From positions 185,878 to 249,877 of the forward strand of contig CAWIDG010000025.1 of the NCBI GenBank assembly GCA_963834875.1: DNA of 64,000 nucleotides, written 5' to 3'. Made by a program: the position numbers and the translations under genes. Positions 18,522 to 29,638 of this stretch are shown piece by piece. Position 1 is the first letter of the stretch. The number at the start of each line of letters is the position of its first letter. The notes under the pieces were generated by a model. It saw only the letters and a program-made list of their open reading frames with translations, had not been told where the DNA came from and made no database searches. Source of the DNA: DATAGF01 sp963834875 (GTDB taxonomy: Bacteria > Actinomycetota > Thermoleophilia > Miltoncostaeales > Miltoncostaeaceae).

Positions 18522-18871
18522 ACCGTGGCGACGTTGTCGACGTCGAGCTCAGGTATGGGCCCCGGCCGGCCGTGATCGTGACGGCCGACCACCTGATCCC
18601 GGAGCTGTCCAACGTGACCATCGTTGAGGTCACCAGCACCCTGCGCGAGGGGGTGACGACGGTCCTGTTGAATCGGCCCGAGCACGGCCTCGATCAGCCG
18701 TCGGTCGCCAACGCGGCCAACATCCAGACCCTGCCCCGCTCGCGCGTCGCCGGCCGGCGCGGGCAGCTGTCGCGCGACGAGATGGGCCGGCTCGAGGACG
18801 CCATCAAGATCGTGCTCGACCTCGAGGACGACGACCCCTTCGCCTTCTCGGTCTCTCGGCCCTTGGGCTAA
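18518..18871 (+). CDS. MazF/PemK-family endoribonuclease toxin
   Basis: A 117-residue PemK/MazF fold. The signature elements are RGDVVDVEL at the N-terminus, the RPAVIVTADH strand (residues ~17-26), the VEVTSTL segment, and the IQTLPRSRVAGRRGQLS loop and strand. MazF toxins cleave mRNA at short motifs to arrest growth; the target motif cannot be predicted here. The GTG start overlaps the antitoxin. The pair lies between the tRNA-Leu fragment and the injection-system operon, a common island-stabilising position. Confidence 0.9.
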   Translation: MNRGDVVDVELRYGPRPAVIVTADHLIPELSNVTIVEVTSTLREGVTTVLLNRPEHGLDQPSVANAANIQTLPRSRVAGRRGQLSRDEMGRLEDAIKIVLDLEDDDPFAFSVSRPLG

Positions 18872-19072
18872 GGGGCAACCGCCAGTCGAGCCTCACGGAG
18901 CGCAAGCGCCGCGTCCCGGCCCGCGCGACGCGGCGCGCTGCGGCGACATCGAGCCGTGCACTCCAGGGCCCAGACGCCCAGATGCCAATTCGAGAATTCC
19001 CTCGAAGCCTGGGACGTGGGAGGCTGACGACTTGCGCCGCTACCCCGGCCGGGCCGGGGCTCGGCCCGCCCG

Positions 19073-20051
19073 TCACGGTGTGGGGCGCGAGACCGCGATG
19101 TTCTCGTGATACCGGGGATCGGACGGGGGTACCTTGGCGCCGCCAGGCAGAACGAGGGCGTCCGATGGGATCCCCGCCGGCCCCGCGTTCGCGACGAAGA
19201 GGCCCTTGACGAACTCCTCCTTGCGCTCGGGCGCCCAGGCCTCTGCGTCGGGCGGCAGGTAGAGGTTCCTGACCATCCAGGAGATCGCCTCGGCGGCCGT
19301 CCGGCGGCCGGGCACCCCTGCGCCGTAGCTCAGGTTCTCGATGCGGACCGTCGCCTTCGGCGCGGTCACCGTCGCCTGGCCGCCGAAGAGCGCGCGGAGG
19401 GCGTCCACCGCCGCCGGGTTCTGACCGAGGTTGCAGCCCTTGACGTTGACCCAGGTGGTGGCGTCCGAGGCGCCGGCGACTGCTCTCGCGGCGAACCGGC
19501 AGCCGAGGCTCGTGCGGGTGATCCAGTCGGTCGAGAGGATCGTCGTCACGTCCTCCGGCCGCACCCACTGGTCCTTGTCGCCGTCGTTGAGGGGGAAGAG
19601 CACCCGGCCGTCGGCCAGGCCGTGGGTGATGACGACGACCTGCCCGACCAGGCGGCGGGGGTCGCCCGAGGTCCCGAACTCGACGTCGCCCCGGATGGCC
19701 TCGAGGATCCCGCAGAGGCTGGTCCCCTGCTTGATCGCGTGCCCCTGGTAGTACGCCCTCGCGAAGTGGTCGGCGAGCGCGAAGACGCCCCCGGTGCCCA
19801 TCACGAACACGTAGTTGAAGCGATCGGCCGCGGGGGCCTGATACGAGGCGGTTGGCGGCGGCGCGGCCGGCTGCGCCTGGGGCGGCGCCGGGACGGTGGC
19901 CGGTGGGGACTGCCGCTGCAGGCGCCTGGTCGCCACGCGGCCGAGCTCGCCGGGCGCCCGCCGGGGCGCCGACCGCCGGGCCGGGCGACGGCGCGCGCGT
20001 CGTGGCGCGGGCCGGGACCGGCGGCAGGGACCATCGGGCGCCGCGAGCCAC
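19073..20051 (-). CDS. eCIS-associated protein with caspase-like signature (candidate cargo)
   Basis: Last gene of the injection-system operon, ~325 residues. An Arg/Ala-rich leader ending GELGRVATRRLQRQ resembles the leader of the upstream cargo protein. After a Pro-rich linker the domain begins NYVFVMGTGGVFALADH. It contains VVVITHGLADGRVLFPL and, ~70 residues later, VNVKGCNLGQN: a His-Gly and a Gly-Cys-x-x-Gly spaced as in clan CD (caspase/CHAT/C80-like) peptidases. The GTG at 20051 is in another frame, so either a frame change exists near 20,000 or translation starts at an internal GTG. Candidate effector by position and domain; activity is unproven. Confidence 0.68.
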
Positions 20052-20052
20052 G

Positions 20053-22386
20053 TCAGAAGTTCACGGTGCCCCGGACCCCGACCAGCAGCAGGTCCTCCCC
20101 GCCGGCGAGGTCCCAGAGCTGCTGGGCGTCGAGGCCGAAGTCGATCCGGTCGCCCCGGTAGCCGGCGCTGATGTGCGCCGCGATGCCCGCCATCACCGTG
20201 GCATCGGCGATGTTCGCTCCGAAGAAGCCTCCCGTGGTGAGGTCGATGTACGCGGTGCGTCCCACCGGTGTGAGGTGGACCCCGACATCGCCGACGCTGA
20301 GGAGTCGGGCGGGCGCACCCTCCTGCGTCTCCGGTGTGAAGATCGTCCGGGCGCCGAGCTGCAGGTTGACGATCTCGAGCGCCGGGCCGCCGACGATCGA
20401 CGAGCCGCCGAAGGAGATGTAGAACTGGTCCGCGCCGACCACCTGGCCGACGCCGAGCTCGAGCCGCTCCGCCGATCCCAGGGCGACGTCGCGGGCGAAG
20501 CATGCGTAGGAGTCCGCGTTGGTGCGGGGCGAGGAGCCGGGATAGTCGCTGTCGTCCTCGTACGTGTCGTGGTTGAAGGCGGCGTGCTGGGCGTGGGCCG
20601 CCTCGTGCAGCAGGGTGTCGATGAGCGACCGATGGCCGAAGAAGTCCTGGTGGGGGTAGGGGTCGCAGAAGTAGATGTCGCTGCCGGGCGAAGGGGCCCG
20701 TGCCGCGACCTTCTCGCCCTCGTCGTCCCTGCACGACGCGTGCGACGACTCCAGGCAGTGGTACGTGAAGCCGTCGGCCTCGAGGACCCTCAGGATCGAC
20801 TGGAAGTACGCACGGACCACGGCGATCGACGCGATGTCCGCCAGCTCCACCCCGAAGTGGCGCCGGAGCAGCGACCCGACGTCCTCGGGACGATCGAGGG
20901 CCGACAGGGCGGCGCGCGCCCAGCCCGCCGCCGACGCCTGCGCGCGCGTGACGTTGCCCAGGACCTCGGCCTGGGACGCGTCGCACGAGGGGTCCAGCGT
21001 GACCCTCCTGAGGGTTGACGCGGACGGAGATCGGGCGAGCTCGGGCTCGGCGGGCCCGGCCTGCTGTGCCACGTGAGCCAGCTCGTGGGCGAGCAGCCGC
21101 CGCCCGGCCGGCGACTGCGGCGCGTAGCGCCCCGCGCCGAAGACGACGTCGCTGCCCACGGTGTAGGCCGCCGCGTCCACCGCCCGCGCCGACTCGGCAG
21201 CCCGGTCGCCGTCGTGGACGCGCACCCCTGAGAGGTCGAGCCCGAGGCGGTGCTCGAAGTCGCCGCGGATCGCGGCGTCGAGGGGGGCGCCGGGGCCGCG
21301 CAGCACCTCGTGGACGATCGGCGGAGCCGGACCCTCTCCCGCGCCCCCGGCCGCCGACCGCGCGACGCCGAGGGGCTCGTCCCCGCGCATCGCGCGCTCG
21401 GCGACGCGGTCGGCCTCGCCCTCGGCCGGGTCGCTGGCGGACCCCACCAGCAGGCTCGAGCGCTGGACCCCGGCGGCGGCCGGCGGGGTGCCGGGAGCGA
21501 CCTTGGACGGCGGCAGGTACTTCACGTAGACGGGGATCGGCGCGTCGTTGGCCATGATCAGGCCGTGCACGGCCCGGTTGTTTTTGTCGCTCGAGAGGCC
21601 GATGCAGCCCGCGGTGCCGTCGTTGCCGCCGTCCTGGTGGAGGAAGAAGCCCGCCGTGCGCTCGGTCGTCGCCGCGCGCCAGACGGCCGTGGTCCAGGAC
21701 TCGTGGAGCCGCGTGCGGTAGTTGCCCCACGGCCCGGAGGAGAAGCCGTGCGTCTTGGGCGTCTCCACCTCGGACGGCTCCAGGTAGTACTTGCCCTCGG
21801 GGATGGGCCCCTTGTCGGGCACCTCCTGCTTGTCGGGCCCGGTCCAGTCGACGCCGCCGGCCTTCGGGTTGGTGGCGCGCAGGCCCGAGACCGCCGGCGC
21901 CGTGAGGGGCATGGCCCCGCTCACGCGCAGGTCGAAGCCGTCGAAGTCCATCTGCGTGGTCTGCCCGCCCCCCGCCGTCCACCAGCGCTCTGCCTCCGCC
22001 GAGACCTCCTCGACGGCCCGCTCGCCGGCCTGCTCGGCGACCTCCGCGGCGCGCTCGGCCTTCTCGCCGAGCGCCTCGGCCATCCGCTCGATGCCCTCGG
22101 CGGCGCCCACGATGCCGTCGCGGACGCCCTTGGCCACGTCGCGCGCCCGCTGCTCAGCCTCCGCCGGGCTCGGCAGCTCCTGGCGCTGCAGGCGCCGCGC
22201 CTGGCACTGGGCGCACTCGCCGGTCGGGCCCGGCGTCCCCCCGCAGGAGCAGCTGCGCCGCAGGGCGACCCGGGCGAGCTCGCCCCCGGGGGCCGCCAGG
22301 GCGCGCCTCGCGGGACGGGCGCGCACGGGCGCCGCGGCGGCCGGGCGGGCCGCGGCCGGCGGCTCGAGGGCGAGGGCCCGGCTCAC
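20053..22386 (-). CDS. Multi-domain eCIS cargo: L,D-transpeptidase-like + DUF4157 + M35-like metallopeptidase
   Basis: A 777-residue single open frame, start GTG 22386 overlapping the upstream stop by 4 bases. Residues ~1-70 are a basic leader with CSCGG and CAQC pairs, then an Ala/Glu coiled coil to ~135. Residues ~145-300 hold FFLHQDGG and GTAGCIGLS, a DUF2778/L,D-transpeptidase-like His and Cys pair. Residues ~310-440 are DUF4157 (DPAEGEADRVAE, then LLAHELAHVAQQ). Residues ~500-600 hold a second zinc motif, LLHEAAHAQH plus TNADSYACFA, as in M35 deuterolysin/Lys-endopeptidases. DUF4157 is a known eCIS-associated marker. Fusion of two toxin genes is possible but no stop intervenes. Confidence 0.85.
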   Translation of the reverse strand: MSRALALEPPAAARPAAAAPVRARPARRALAAPGGELARVALRRSCSCGGTPGPTGECAQCQARRLQRQELPSPAEAEQRARDVAKGVRDGIVGAAEGIERMAEALGEKAERAAEVAEQAGERAVEEVSAEAERWWTAGGGQTTQMDFDGFDLRVSGAMPLTAPAVSGLRATNPKAGGVDWTGPDKQEVPDKGPIPEGKYYLEPSEVETPKTHGFSSGPWGNYRTRLHESWTTAVWRAATTERTAGFFLHQDGGNDGTAGCIGLSSDKNNRAVHGLIMANDAPIPVYVKYLPPSKVAPGTPPAAAGVQRSSLLVGSASDPAEGEADRVAERAMRGDEPLGVARSAAGGAGEGPAPPIVHEVLRGPGAPLDAAIRGDFEHRLGLDLSGVRVHDGDRAAESARAVDAAAYTVGSDVVFGAGRYAPQSPAGRRLLAHELAHVAQQAGPAEPELARSPSASTLRRVTLDPSCDASQAEVLGNVTRAQASAAGWARAALSALDRPEDVGSLLRRHFGVELADIASIAVVRAYFQSILRVLEADGFTYHCLESSHASCRDDEGEKVAARAPSPGSDIYFCDPYPHQDFFGHRSLIDTLLHEAAHAQHAAFNHDTYEDDSDYPGSSPRTNADSYACFARDVALGSAERLELGVGQVVGADQFYISFGGSSIVGGPALEIVNLQLGARTIFTPETQEGAPARLLSVGDVGVHLTPVGRTAYIDLTTGGFFGANIADATVMAGIAAHISAGYRGDRIDFGLDAQQLWDLAGGEDLLLVGVRGTVNF

Positions 22387-24988
22387 GGCACGTTCCGCGC
22401 GCGGTCCACCGAGCCCGGGGCGGCCAGGGCCAGGCCCGCGCCGTCGGCCATCGTCTCCGAGACCAGCCACATCCGCTGCTTCGGGATCGGCTGGAGCGGC
22501 CTCACGCGGACGCCGACGGTGACGCCCTTGAGGCTCGAGTTGCGCACGGCGAGGAAGGGGCCGAAGTGCCCGTGCAGCCGGATCCCCTCCATTGGGGACG
22601 GCGGGTCGTCGCCGACGGCCTGCCCGGTGCGGGTGACTGTGGCGACGGTGTCGATGATGTGCACGCTGCGGGCGTTCCCCACGAAGACGGCGTGACGGTC
22701 TCGATCGTACGCCCGCGGCACGGTGCAGTGCACCACGTTGCCGCGCAGGACGACCTCGTCCGCCTGCTCGCGGCCGGGGACGTCCGCGAACGACACGCCC
22801 ACGTGGATGCCCTGCACGGCGCCGGCCACCTGGTTGTCGTGGACCTGGGCCGTCCCCAGGCGGGCGCCGGCGACGACGATGCCCTGGGCGACCGCCCGCC
22901 ACTCCCCCCGCAGGCGGTCGAGGGCGGCCCGCGCCGCCGGCGACAGGCGGGCCACGTCCTGGCCCTGGGCGAGGCGGCGGGCGAACGCCCGCAGGGCCTT
23001 CTGCGCCCCGCCCTGGCGCTCGACGAACGCCGCCGTGACCATCTTCGCGAAGCTCTCGACGAACTCCTCGGCGTCCGAGCCCGGCACGACGACGAGGCCC
23101 GCCGGGGACCCCGGGACGTCGATCTCCCGGGCCCCGTCCTCCGGCCCGCGCCGCATGCCCTGGGCCAGCAGGAGGACGAGCGCGCGCGCCAGGGCCTGCC
23201 CCCGCCGGCGACGAGGGCCGCCCCCCGCCCGCGTCCTCGCGGAGCCCGACCTGATTGCCCGCGAGCAGGACGCGCCCGGCGTCGACCACCAGCAGGCCGC
23301 CCTGCCACGAGCCGACCTCGGCGCGGTTGCGCTCGATGCGGACACGCTCGGGCAGCCCGCCCTCGCCGCCCCGGACGGTGAGGCAGGTCTGGGCGAGCCC
23401 GGACGAGTCGGGGCAGGTCAGGATGCAGTCGGACACCCCCACGTCGCTCGACGCGACGAAGGTGAGCGCGCCGTTGAGATGGGGGCTGCCGGCGGCGCGC
23501 CGGGCGAGCCGCCCTCGGCGCGCAGGTGGCGGACCTCGACGTCGCGACAGCGGTCCACGACCACCGCCGCCTCCTGGCCGATCGCGCGCAGCACCGTCGC
23601 GGGGCCCGCGCCGCTGATCACCACGCGCACGCGCCCCGCGACCACAAGGGGGGCGTCGAGCGGGTAGAGCCCCGCGGCGAGGCACAGCTCGCCGCCCTCG
23701 GGCGGCAGGCTGGTCGACCGCCGCCTGCAGGTCGTCGCCGGGGCGGGCGACGACGGTGCACCTCCCGCGGGAGAGGGCGACGAGGTTGCGGAAGACCGGG
23801 CGGCAGTCGGCGATCACGGTCCGGGCCGTGAGGTCGACCAGCGCGAGGGGCGCGACGGAATGGCGCACACCGTCGGGCGGCGCGTCGGTGCGGTGCTCGA
23901 TGCCGTCGCCGTCGGCCTCGCGCAGCCGCGCCCCCCACCAGTCGCCCGCGAGGTAGCCGCCCGCCGGCCGCGCTGAACCGCACCCCGATGTCGTCGCCGC
24001 GGAAGGCCGCCGGCCGCGGGGTCGCGGCGCCGACGACCTGCCCGTCCCAGCGCCGCACGACCAGGCCCTCGGCGCCGGCCGGCGCCGTGACGGCGCGATC
24101 GAGCCGCAGGACGTCGCCGGCCGGCTGACGGCGTCACCTCGTCTACCGCGTAGAGCGCCCCGTGGTCGACGCGGTCGGCCCGGCGCGCGAGCCACGACAC
24201 CTCCACCAGGTCGCCGTCGGAGAACGCCACCGCCTGCGAGGGCCGCAGGGTGACCGTGTCGCCGGCGACGCCGGCGACGGCCACCGCCGCCGCCCCGTTC
24301 TCGAACGACCAGGCGAAGCGCGCGGCGGCGGCGGCGCCGGAGTCGAGCACCTCGACGCGGAAGAGGCCGTCGGGCACCCGGCCCAGCGGATCCCCGGGCG
24401 GCGCGCACGGATCGGCCGGCGCGGTCGGCGCCGGTCCGGGTCACGGTCAGCCGCCCGCCGGAGAGCCCGGGGTCCGCCAGCCTCGGCCAGCGGCCTGGGT
24501 GCAGGTGGCCGCCGCCGTGGGCCGGCAGCGGACCCGGTAGCCGACCCGCTCCGGGCCGCGGAGTCGATCGGGGCCAGGGCCGGGTCGATGAGCTCGTCGG
24601 GGCTCTCGGCCGGCTGGACGTGCTCGGCGAACGCGTCCAGGTAGACGAACGCGCGGCCCCCGGCCGGGAGGTCGTCGATCTGGTCCTGGGCCGAGTAGGC
24701 GAAGGGGGCCGGCGCCAGCGCCGCCATCCCGCCGACCCACATCCGTCCCGGCCGCACGGTGAGGTCGAGCGTCCCGGAGGTGGTCACCCCGACGGCGAAG
24801 GCGTCGCTGCCCTCGGCGACCCCGGCCGGCCCGATGACGTCGGCCGCCGCCCACTCGGCCGCCCGCGAGGCGGCGTCGAGGTTGAGGTTCCACTCGTGGT
24901 CGAGCAGGACCCGGCCCTCCTGCATCCGCGCCGCGGTCCAGCGCTCGTCCGGTCGCAGGGGGATCTCGGTGTAGTCGCCGATCATCAT
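22383..24988 (-). CDS. DUF6519-like / right-handed beta-helix eCIS protein, many frame changes
   Basis: About 868 residues after correction. The N-terminus (DYTEIPLRPDERWTAARM, QEGRVLLDHEWN) matches the DUF6519 start found in eCIS clusters. Next comes a beta-rich middle (DGLFRVEVLDSG, then VVRRWDGQVVGAA). A parallel beta-helix follows (VRVVISGAGPATVLRA, IERNRAEVGSWQGGL, QVHDNQVAGAVQGI, VVLRGNVVHC). At least five frame changes lie between 24,380 and 23,240; conserved protein on both sides argues for indel errors. The start overlaps the preceding gene. Likely an external fibre or spike-bundle decoration; that role is inference. Confidence 0.7.
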
Positions 24989-27068
24989 TCCTCCCAGGGG
25001 GCGAGGACCACGCGCGAGCGCAGGCCGAGCGGGACGAACTCGTCAACCCGCCGCCGCAGGCGGCCGATGCGGCCCGCCCGGCCGGCGTGGTGGTAGGCGC
25101 CGACCTCGCCGCCGTCGCCGGCCGCCGAGCCGCAGCGGGTGCTCGGGCTCGAGTTCCAGGGCGTAGTAGCCGGCCGCCTCGAAGCCCACCGAGGCGAAGG
25201 TCGGGGTCGGGGAACGGGCCGCAGCGGTAGGTCGGGCGGGTGGGACGGCGCCGCGCCCAGGGGCGGGCCGAGGAAGCAGTGCCGCAGGCACCCCTCCTGG
25301 CCCTGCACCGCCCGCGACCCCGCCGGCGAAGATGCAGTCGACCGCGTCGACCGACTCGACGCGCACCGGCCCGGCGAACGTGGTGCCGCTCGCGGTCAGG
25401 GCCGGGTGCGGGGGCCGTCGCCGGCCGACCGCCTCGACGGCCGAGCCGGCGGAGGCGCCGCCGCAGACGCGCAGGCGCTCCCCGCGGCCGTCCACGACGC
25501 AGTCCCGCAGGACGACCGGGAGCGCGCCGAGGTCGGCGCGGATCGGCGCCGAGGACGCACAGCTCGGCCTCGCAGCGGCGAGCCCCCAGGCGCCCGGCTC
25601 GACCCGAAGGGCGGCGCCCGCGCGGCGGGTTCATCGTGAGGTGGCGCAGGAGCACGCCGTCGAGCGCCGCGCCGAGGCGCAGGTCGCCCGACGAGCGCGA
25701 AGCCCTCCAGCGTGAGGCACGCGCCCGCGAGGTCGAGCCGGAGGTCGCCGACGACGGTCGGGGTCATCGAGGCGCGGGGCGACGATGCGCCAGTCGCGGC
25801 AGCGCCGGGGTGAAGGCGGCCGCGGGCGGCGCGTCCAGGCGGTCGGAGGTCTCCAGCCGGATCTCGACGTCCGGATGGCCGGCGTCGAGGCCGGCTCCGG
25901 CGACAGGGCGGCGCTGCGGCCCTGCGCCAGGGCGATCGCGTCCTCCAGCGTGTGGACGTTGTCGCCCGCCGCCGGCAGGCAGGGGTTGACGGTCACGACG
26001 ACCCGCGCGAGCGGATCCACGTCGCCGTCGCCGGCGAGCGCCCCGATCGACCCCGGCAGCGGCCGGTGCCACGTCGCCCTGAGGGGGCCGGCGAGCCCGG
26101 CGCCCAGCTCGACGTGGCCGCGGGCGAGGTCGACCACGGCCTGCCCGGCCGCCGGGCGGCGCCGGGGCCGGCGCCGCCGGGGGGAAGGGCGCCGAAGCGC
26201 GATGTCCGGCCAGCCGACGGGGGCCCCGTCGGCCGTCAGCGTCGAGGAGCGTCGGCGCGCCGGCGACGCCCTGCGGCGAGGGGATGCGCGGCGCTCAGCG
26301 CCCAGTTCGCCCCGTAGGCGATCTGCCCGGGCTCCGCGAGGGCCTCGACGACCGCGTAGGTGGCGCGGACCGGGGCGTCGAGCTCGTCGCCGGTGCGCGG
26401 CCTCCGCCGCCGACCCGCCGACGTCGCTGCTCAGGCGCAGCCGGCGCGGGCGCAGGTAGGGCGGCGCCTCCGCGCCGAGCGGGTGGAGGGCGAAGCGGCC
26501 GCGCGCCGAGGGGCGCGGCCTCCGTCGCCAGGTACGTCCTGCACCTGCCACGGCCAGACGACCACGGTGGCCGCCCGCGGCGACCAGGGCCCCGACGGGG
26601 AGACGCTGCGGCGCACGCGCTCGAACGGCGTCCCGATCCGCGAGCGGGCGCCGTCGCGCAGGTCGACCGTCGCGACCCGCGGCGGGCCGGGGTGCCCGAG
26701 GCGCTGGGCCCAGATGGTGATCTGCCAGCCCTCGAGCACCCGGGCGGTCCAGCCGGTGAGCACCTCGGCGAAGTCCTCGAGCGCGGCCGGCGTGCCCTTG
26801 CGGCGGCGCAGGGCGACCGCGTAGGCGACCTCGAGCCGGCCGGCGTCGGGCGGGAGCCCCAGGAGCGCGCCGATGTAGGGGACCGCCCAGTCGGCGCAGC
26901 TCTCGATGAAGAGGTCGTCCCAGAGCCTGGGCGACATCGTCGGCCAGGAGCGTCGCGCTGTCCCTCGACCGCCGCCAGCAGCGCGTCGAGCAGACGGGGC
27001 TCGCCCGCCGGCTGCTCGGGGCGTCCCGCAGTGCGGGCGGGAGCCAGTCGGCGATGCGCGTGCGTCAC
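24985..27068 (-). CDS. gpI-like tail protein joined to a beta-helix, many frame changes
   Basis: About 695 residues. The N-terminal third resembles phage tail protein I/Afp-type wedge proteins: ARIADWLPPALRDAP, LWDDLFIESCADWAVPYIG, KGTPAALEDFAEVLTGW and GWQITIWAQRLG. It then continues as YLRPRRLRLSSDVGG and a beta-solenoid (LEDAIALAQG, VVLRDCVVDGRGERLRVCGG, VESVDAVDCIFAGGV), ending DEFVPLGLRSRVVL. Frame changes occur near 26,530, 26,400, 26,250, 25,890, 25,770, 25,600 and 25,150. Its start overlaps a TGA by 4 bases, and its stop overlaps the next ATG. It may link the baseplate to receptor-binding fibres. Confidence 0.68.
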
Positions 27069-27081
27069 GCCGCCGCCCCCG

Positions 27082-29638
27082 TCACTGCGGGCGCGCGCCG
27101 AGCACGAGCAGCTCCCAGCGCTCGGCGGCCCGCCGGCCCAGCTCGCCGGCGCCGGGCAGGTCGAGCGCGGCGACGCCGACCACGCCCTCGGCGCCGTGGA
27201 GCACGGCGCAGCAGGTCGGAGCGGTCGAGCGGCTGGCCGAGCGCCCGCGCCGCGGGCGCGAGCGGCCCGTCGGGGTCGAGCAGCGCGGTCGCCGCCGCGG
27301 CGGCGACGGCGGCCGCGTCGCGGCGCGGGTCGACGGCGAGCTGACGCCGCGACCGCGACGGCGTCGTCACGACGGCCGCGCAGACGCAGAGCGGGACGGT
27401 CGCGTCCCGGCGGGCGTCGAGGTAGGCGGCGAGCGAGGCGACCTCGCTCGGCCAGCGGGCGCCCGCGGGCCCGGCCGCCGCGCCCGCGACGAACGCGAGG
27501 TGGAGCCCCGATCGCGCCGCAGGCGCAGCCGGGCGGGCCGGCGCCGTGCCAGGCCGCGCGCGTGCGTGACGCCGGGGTAGCCGAGGGCGAGGTCGACGAG
27601 GTCCTCGAGCCGAGACGGCCCGCCCGAACGCCCGGGCGCGCGCCGGGGCGCCAGCGAGCGCAGCCGGCGCTCGTCGTCCTGGTCGGCGCCGCCGCGAGGT
27701 CGGCCCGGCGCCGCTCGACCTTCTTGACGCCGCGGACGCTGCCGAGCAGGCTGTCGATCGCCCCGGACTCGACCTCGCCGGCGGTCCCGCCGCCGACGCG
27801 GTAGGTCGCGGCGACGTTGCCGCGCCCGGTCGGCAGGCGGGCGCCCTGGACCCCGTCGCCGAACTCCACGGTGACGCCGCCGTCCGGCCCGAGGCGCACC
27901 GCGTGGACCTCGGCCGGCCCGGCGCCGTACAGGCTCGGGACCTCGGCCCAGCTGCACGCCGTCGACCCGCAGGACCATGCTCGGGACCGGGCTCCCGGCC
28001 GCGTCGAGGTCGTAGGCGATCGGGCGCGTCCGGGAGCGTCGAAGCGCTGCCGCGGCCTGCGTCGGCGTCGCCGCTCCCGAGACGGTCGCCTGGGTCGTGG
28101 CGCCGTGGCGGACGCGAGCAGGTTCGCGCTCGCCGGCGGAGGCGCCGTCGCCCGAGCGCGCCGGAGGGGGCCCGGTCGAGGTCGACGATCAGCCCGCCGG
28201 GGCGCTGCCGGCCGCGCCGCCGGCAGGCGCTCCTCCTGCTCGGCCGACTCGACGCAGTCGAGACACCTCCCAGCCGCCGCCGAGAGTCTCGAGCGCGACC
28301 CGAGCTGGAGCGGCCGCCGGCCGCGGGATAGAGCCGAACCTGGTGCGCCGCGCCGCCGGGCGCTCGGCCGGGAGCACGTAGTGGCGCGCGACGACGCGCC
28401 GGTCGAGGACGTAGACCGTGACGTGGGTGGCGTCGAGCGACGGCGATGTCGTCCATGCCGGCCTCGGCGGCGAAGGTCGAGCTTCGACGCGCGCGAGGGC
28501 GTTCCCGGGCGCGACCTCCCACTCGACGATCGCGTGCGCGGCTCACGCGACACGACGTCGCAGCGCGATCAGCGACCAGTCGACCACCGCGACCAGCTGG
28601 CCCAGGGAGAGATCGTCGAGCGCCGCGTCGAGGACGACGCGTGTCCGGCCCGATCGCGCTCGCGAGGCCGTACGTCAGGTCGACGTCCTCAGCCGCGTCG
28701 CCGTCGTCCGGGATGCGTGACCACCTTCGCCAGGCGGCGCGCCGAGGCCGGCCGTCGTCGATGATGCGGTAGGCGGCGTACGGCGTCGGCGGGGTCGGTC
28801 AGGAACTCGGCCGAGTCGCGGTCGAAGCTCGACGACGGCGGTGCCGAGCTCGTCGCGACGCGCGACGACGCGACGCCACCGCGAGCGGGGTCGCGGCCCC
28901 GGCGCGGTCCAGCAGGAACAGGAGCCAGGTCCACCACTGCAGCCAGAACGTCGGTCCACCAGACGTCCCAGGAGGGCTCGGTCACCGGCGGGCGCTCCGG
29001 CGGCGTCGTCCTCCACGAACAGCACGCGGTCGCCCAGCGCGGAAGCCGGGGTCGCCGAGGAACCGCACCGTCCGCGCCCCGCACGGCGCGCGCGGCCTCG
29101 GGCACCCAGGTCGCCGTGAGGCGCGTCCCAGTCCGAGCGCAGCGGCGTGTCTCGCGCGACCTCGAACGATCTGGGCCGGCCGGGCCGGCGTGCCCGGCGC
29201 CTGGACGCGCGTGCCGGCCGGGCACGACGGGGTCGGCGCCCTGGTCGACCTCGGCCCGCACCCAGCCCTGCGCCGCGACGCGCGGCCGCGGGCGGTAGCC
29301 GACGAGGCCGCGAGGCGGCGCAGGTCGGTCCAGTCGCGACGCGGTGCCGCAGGTACGCCTCGGCAGCGGTCAGCTCCGAGTAGGCGGCGACGCCCTCGGC
29401 GACGTACGCCCACAGCTCGGCGAGCAGCTCGGCGCGCGGGTCGCCCTCGACGTCCCAGCCGCGGCCGAGCGGCTCGCCGTCGACGAGCGGTGCCGCTCGA
29501 CGGCCGCGATCAGCTCGCGGCGGAACGCGTCGAACTCGCCGACCCGGCGGCGCAGCGTGCCGCTGGCCCGGGCGGCGGCGGCACGAGGCCGAGGCCGGCC
29601 GCGGCCTCGCCGCAGGGCCGGGGCGGGGCGCAGCTCAC
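27082..29638 (-). CDS. Second baseplate-J-type assembly protein (Afp12-like), heavily frameshifted
   Basis: About 850 residues pieced together from three frames. The N-terminal landmarks are VGEFDAFRRELIAAVER, AELWAYVAEGVAAYSEL and TAAEAYLR; the middle has AEVDQGADPVVPAGT and LSLGQLVAVVDWSLIALRR. The C-terminal baseplate-J core reads FGDGVQGARLPTGRGNVAATY then GGGTAGEVESG. The end is GELGRRAAERWELL. More than ten frame changes fall within 2.5 kb. The family (TIGR02243/gp6-J) forms the wedge around the spike. The GTG start overlaps the first J gene by 4 bases. Confidence 0.66.

Noticed and set aside
20053..24444. A 1,463-codon minus-strand frame as a single cargo protein
   Set aside because: Only the part from the GTG at 22386 is conserved; the upstream part is the beta-helix gene read partly in this frame because of indels.
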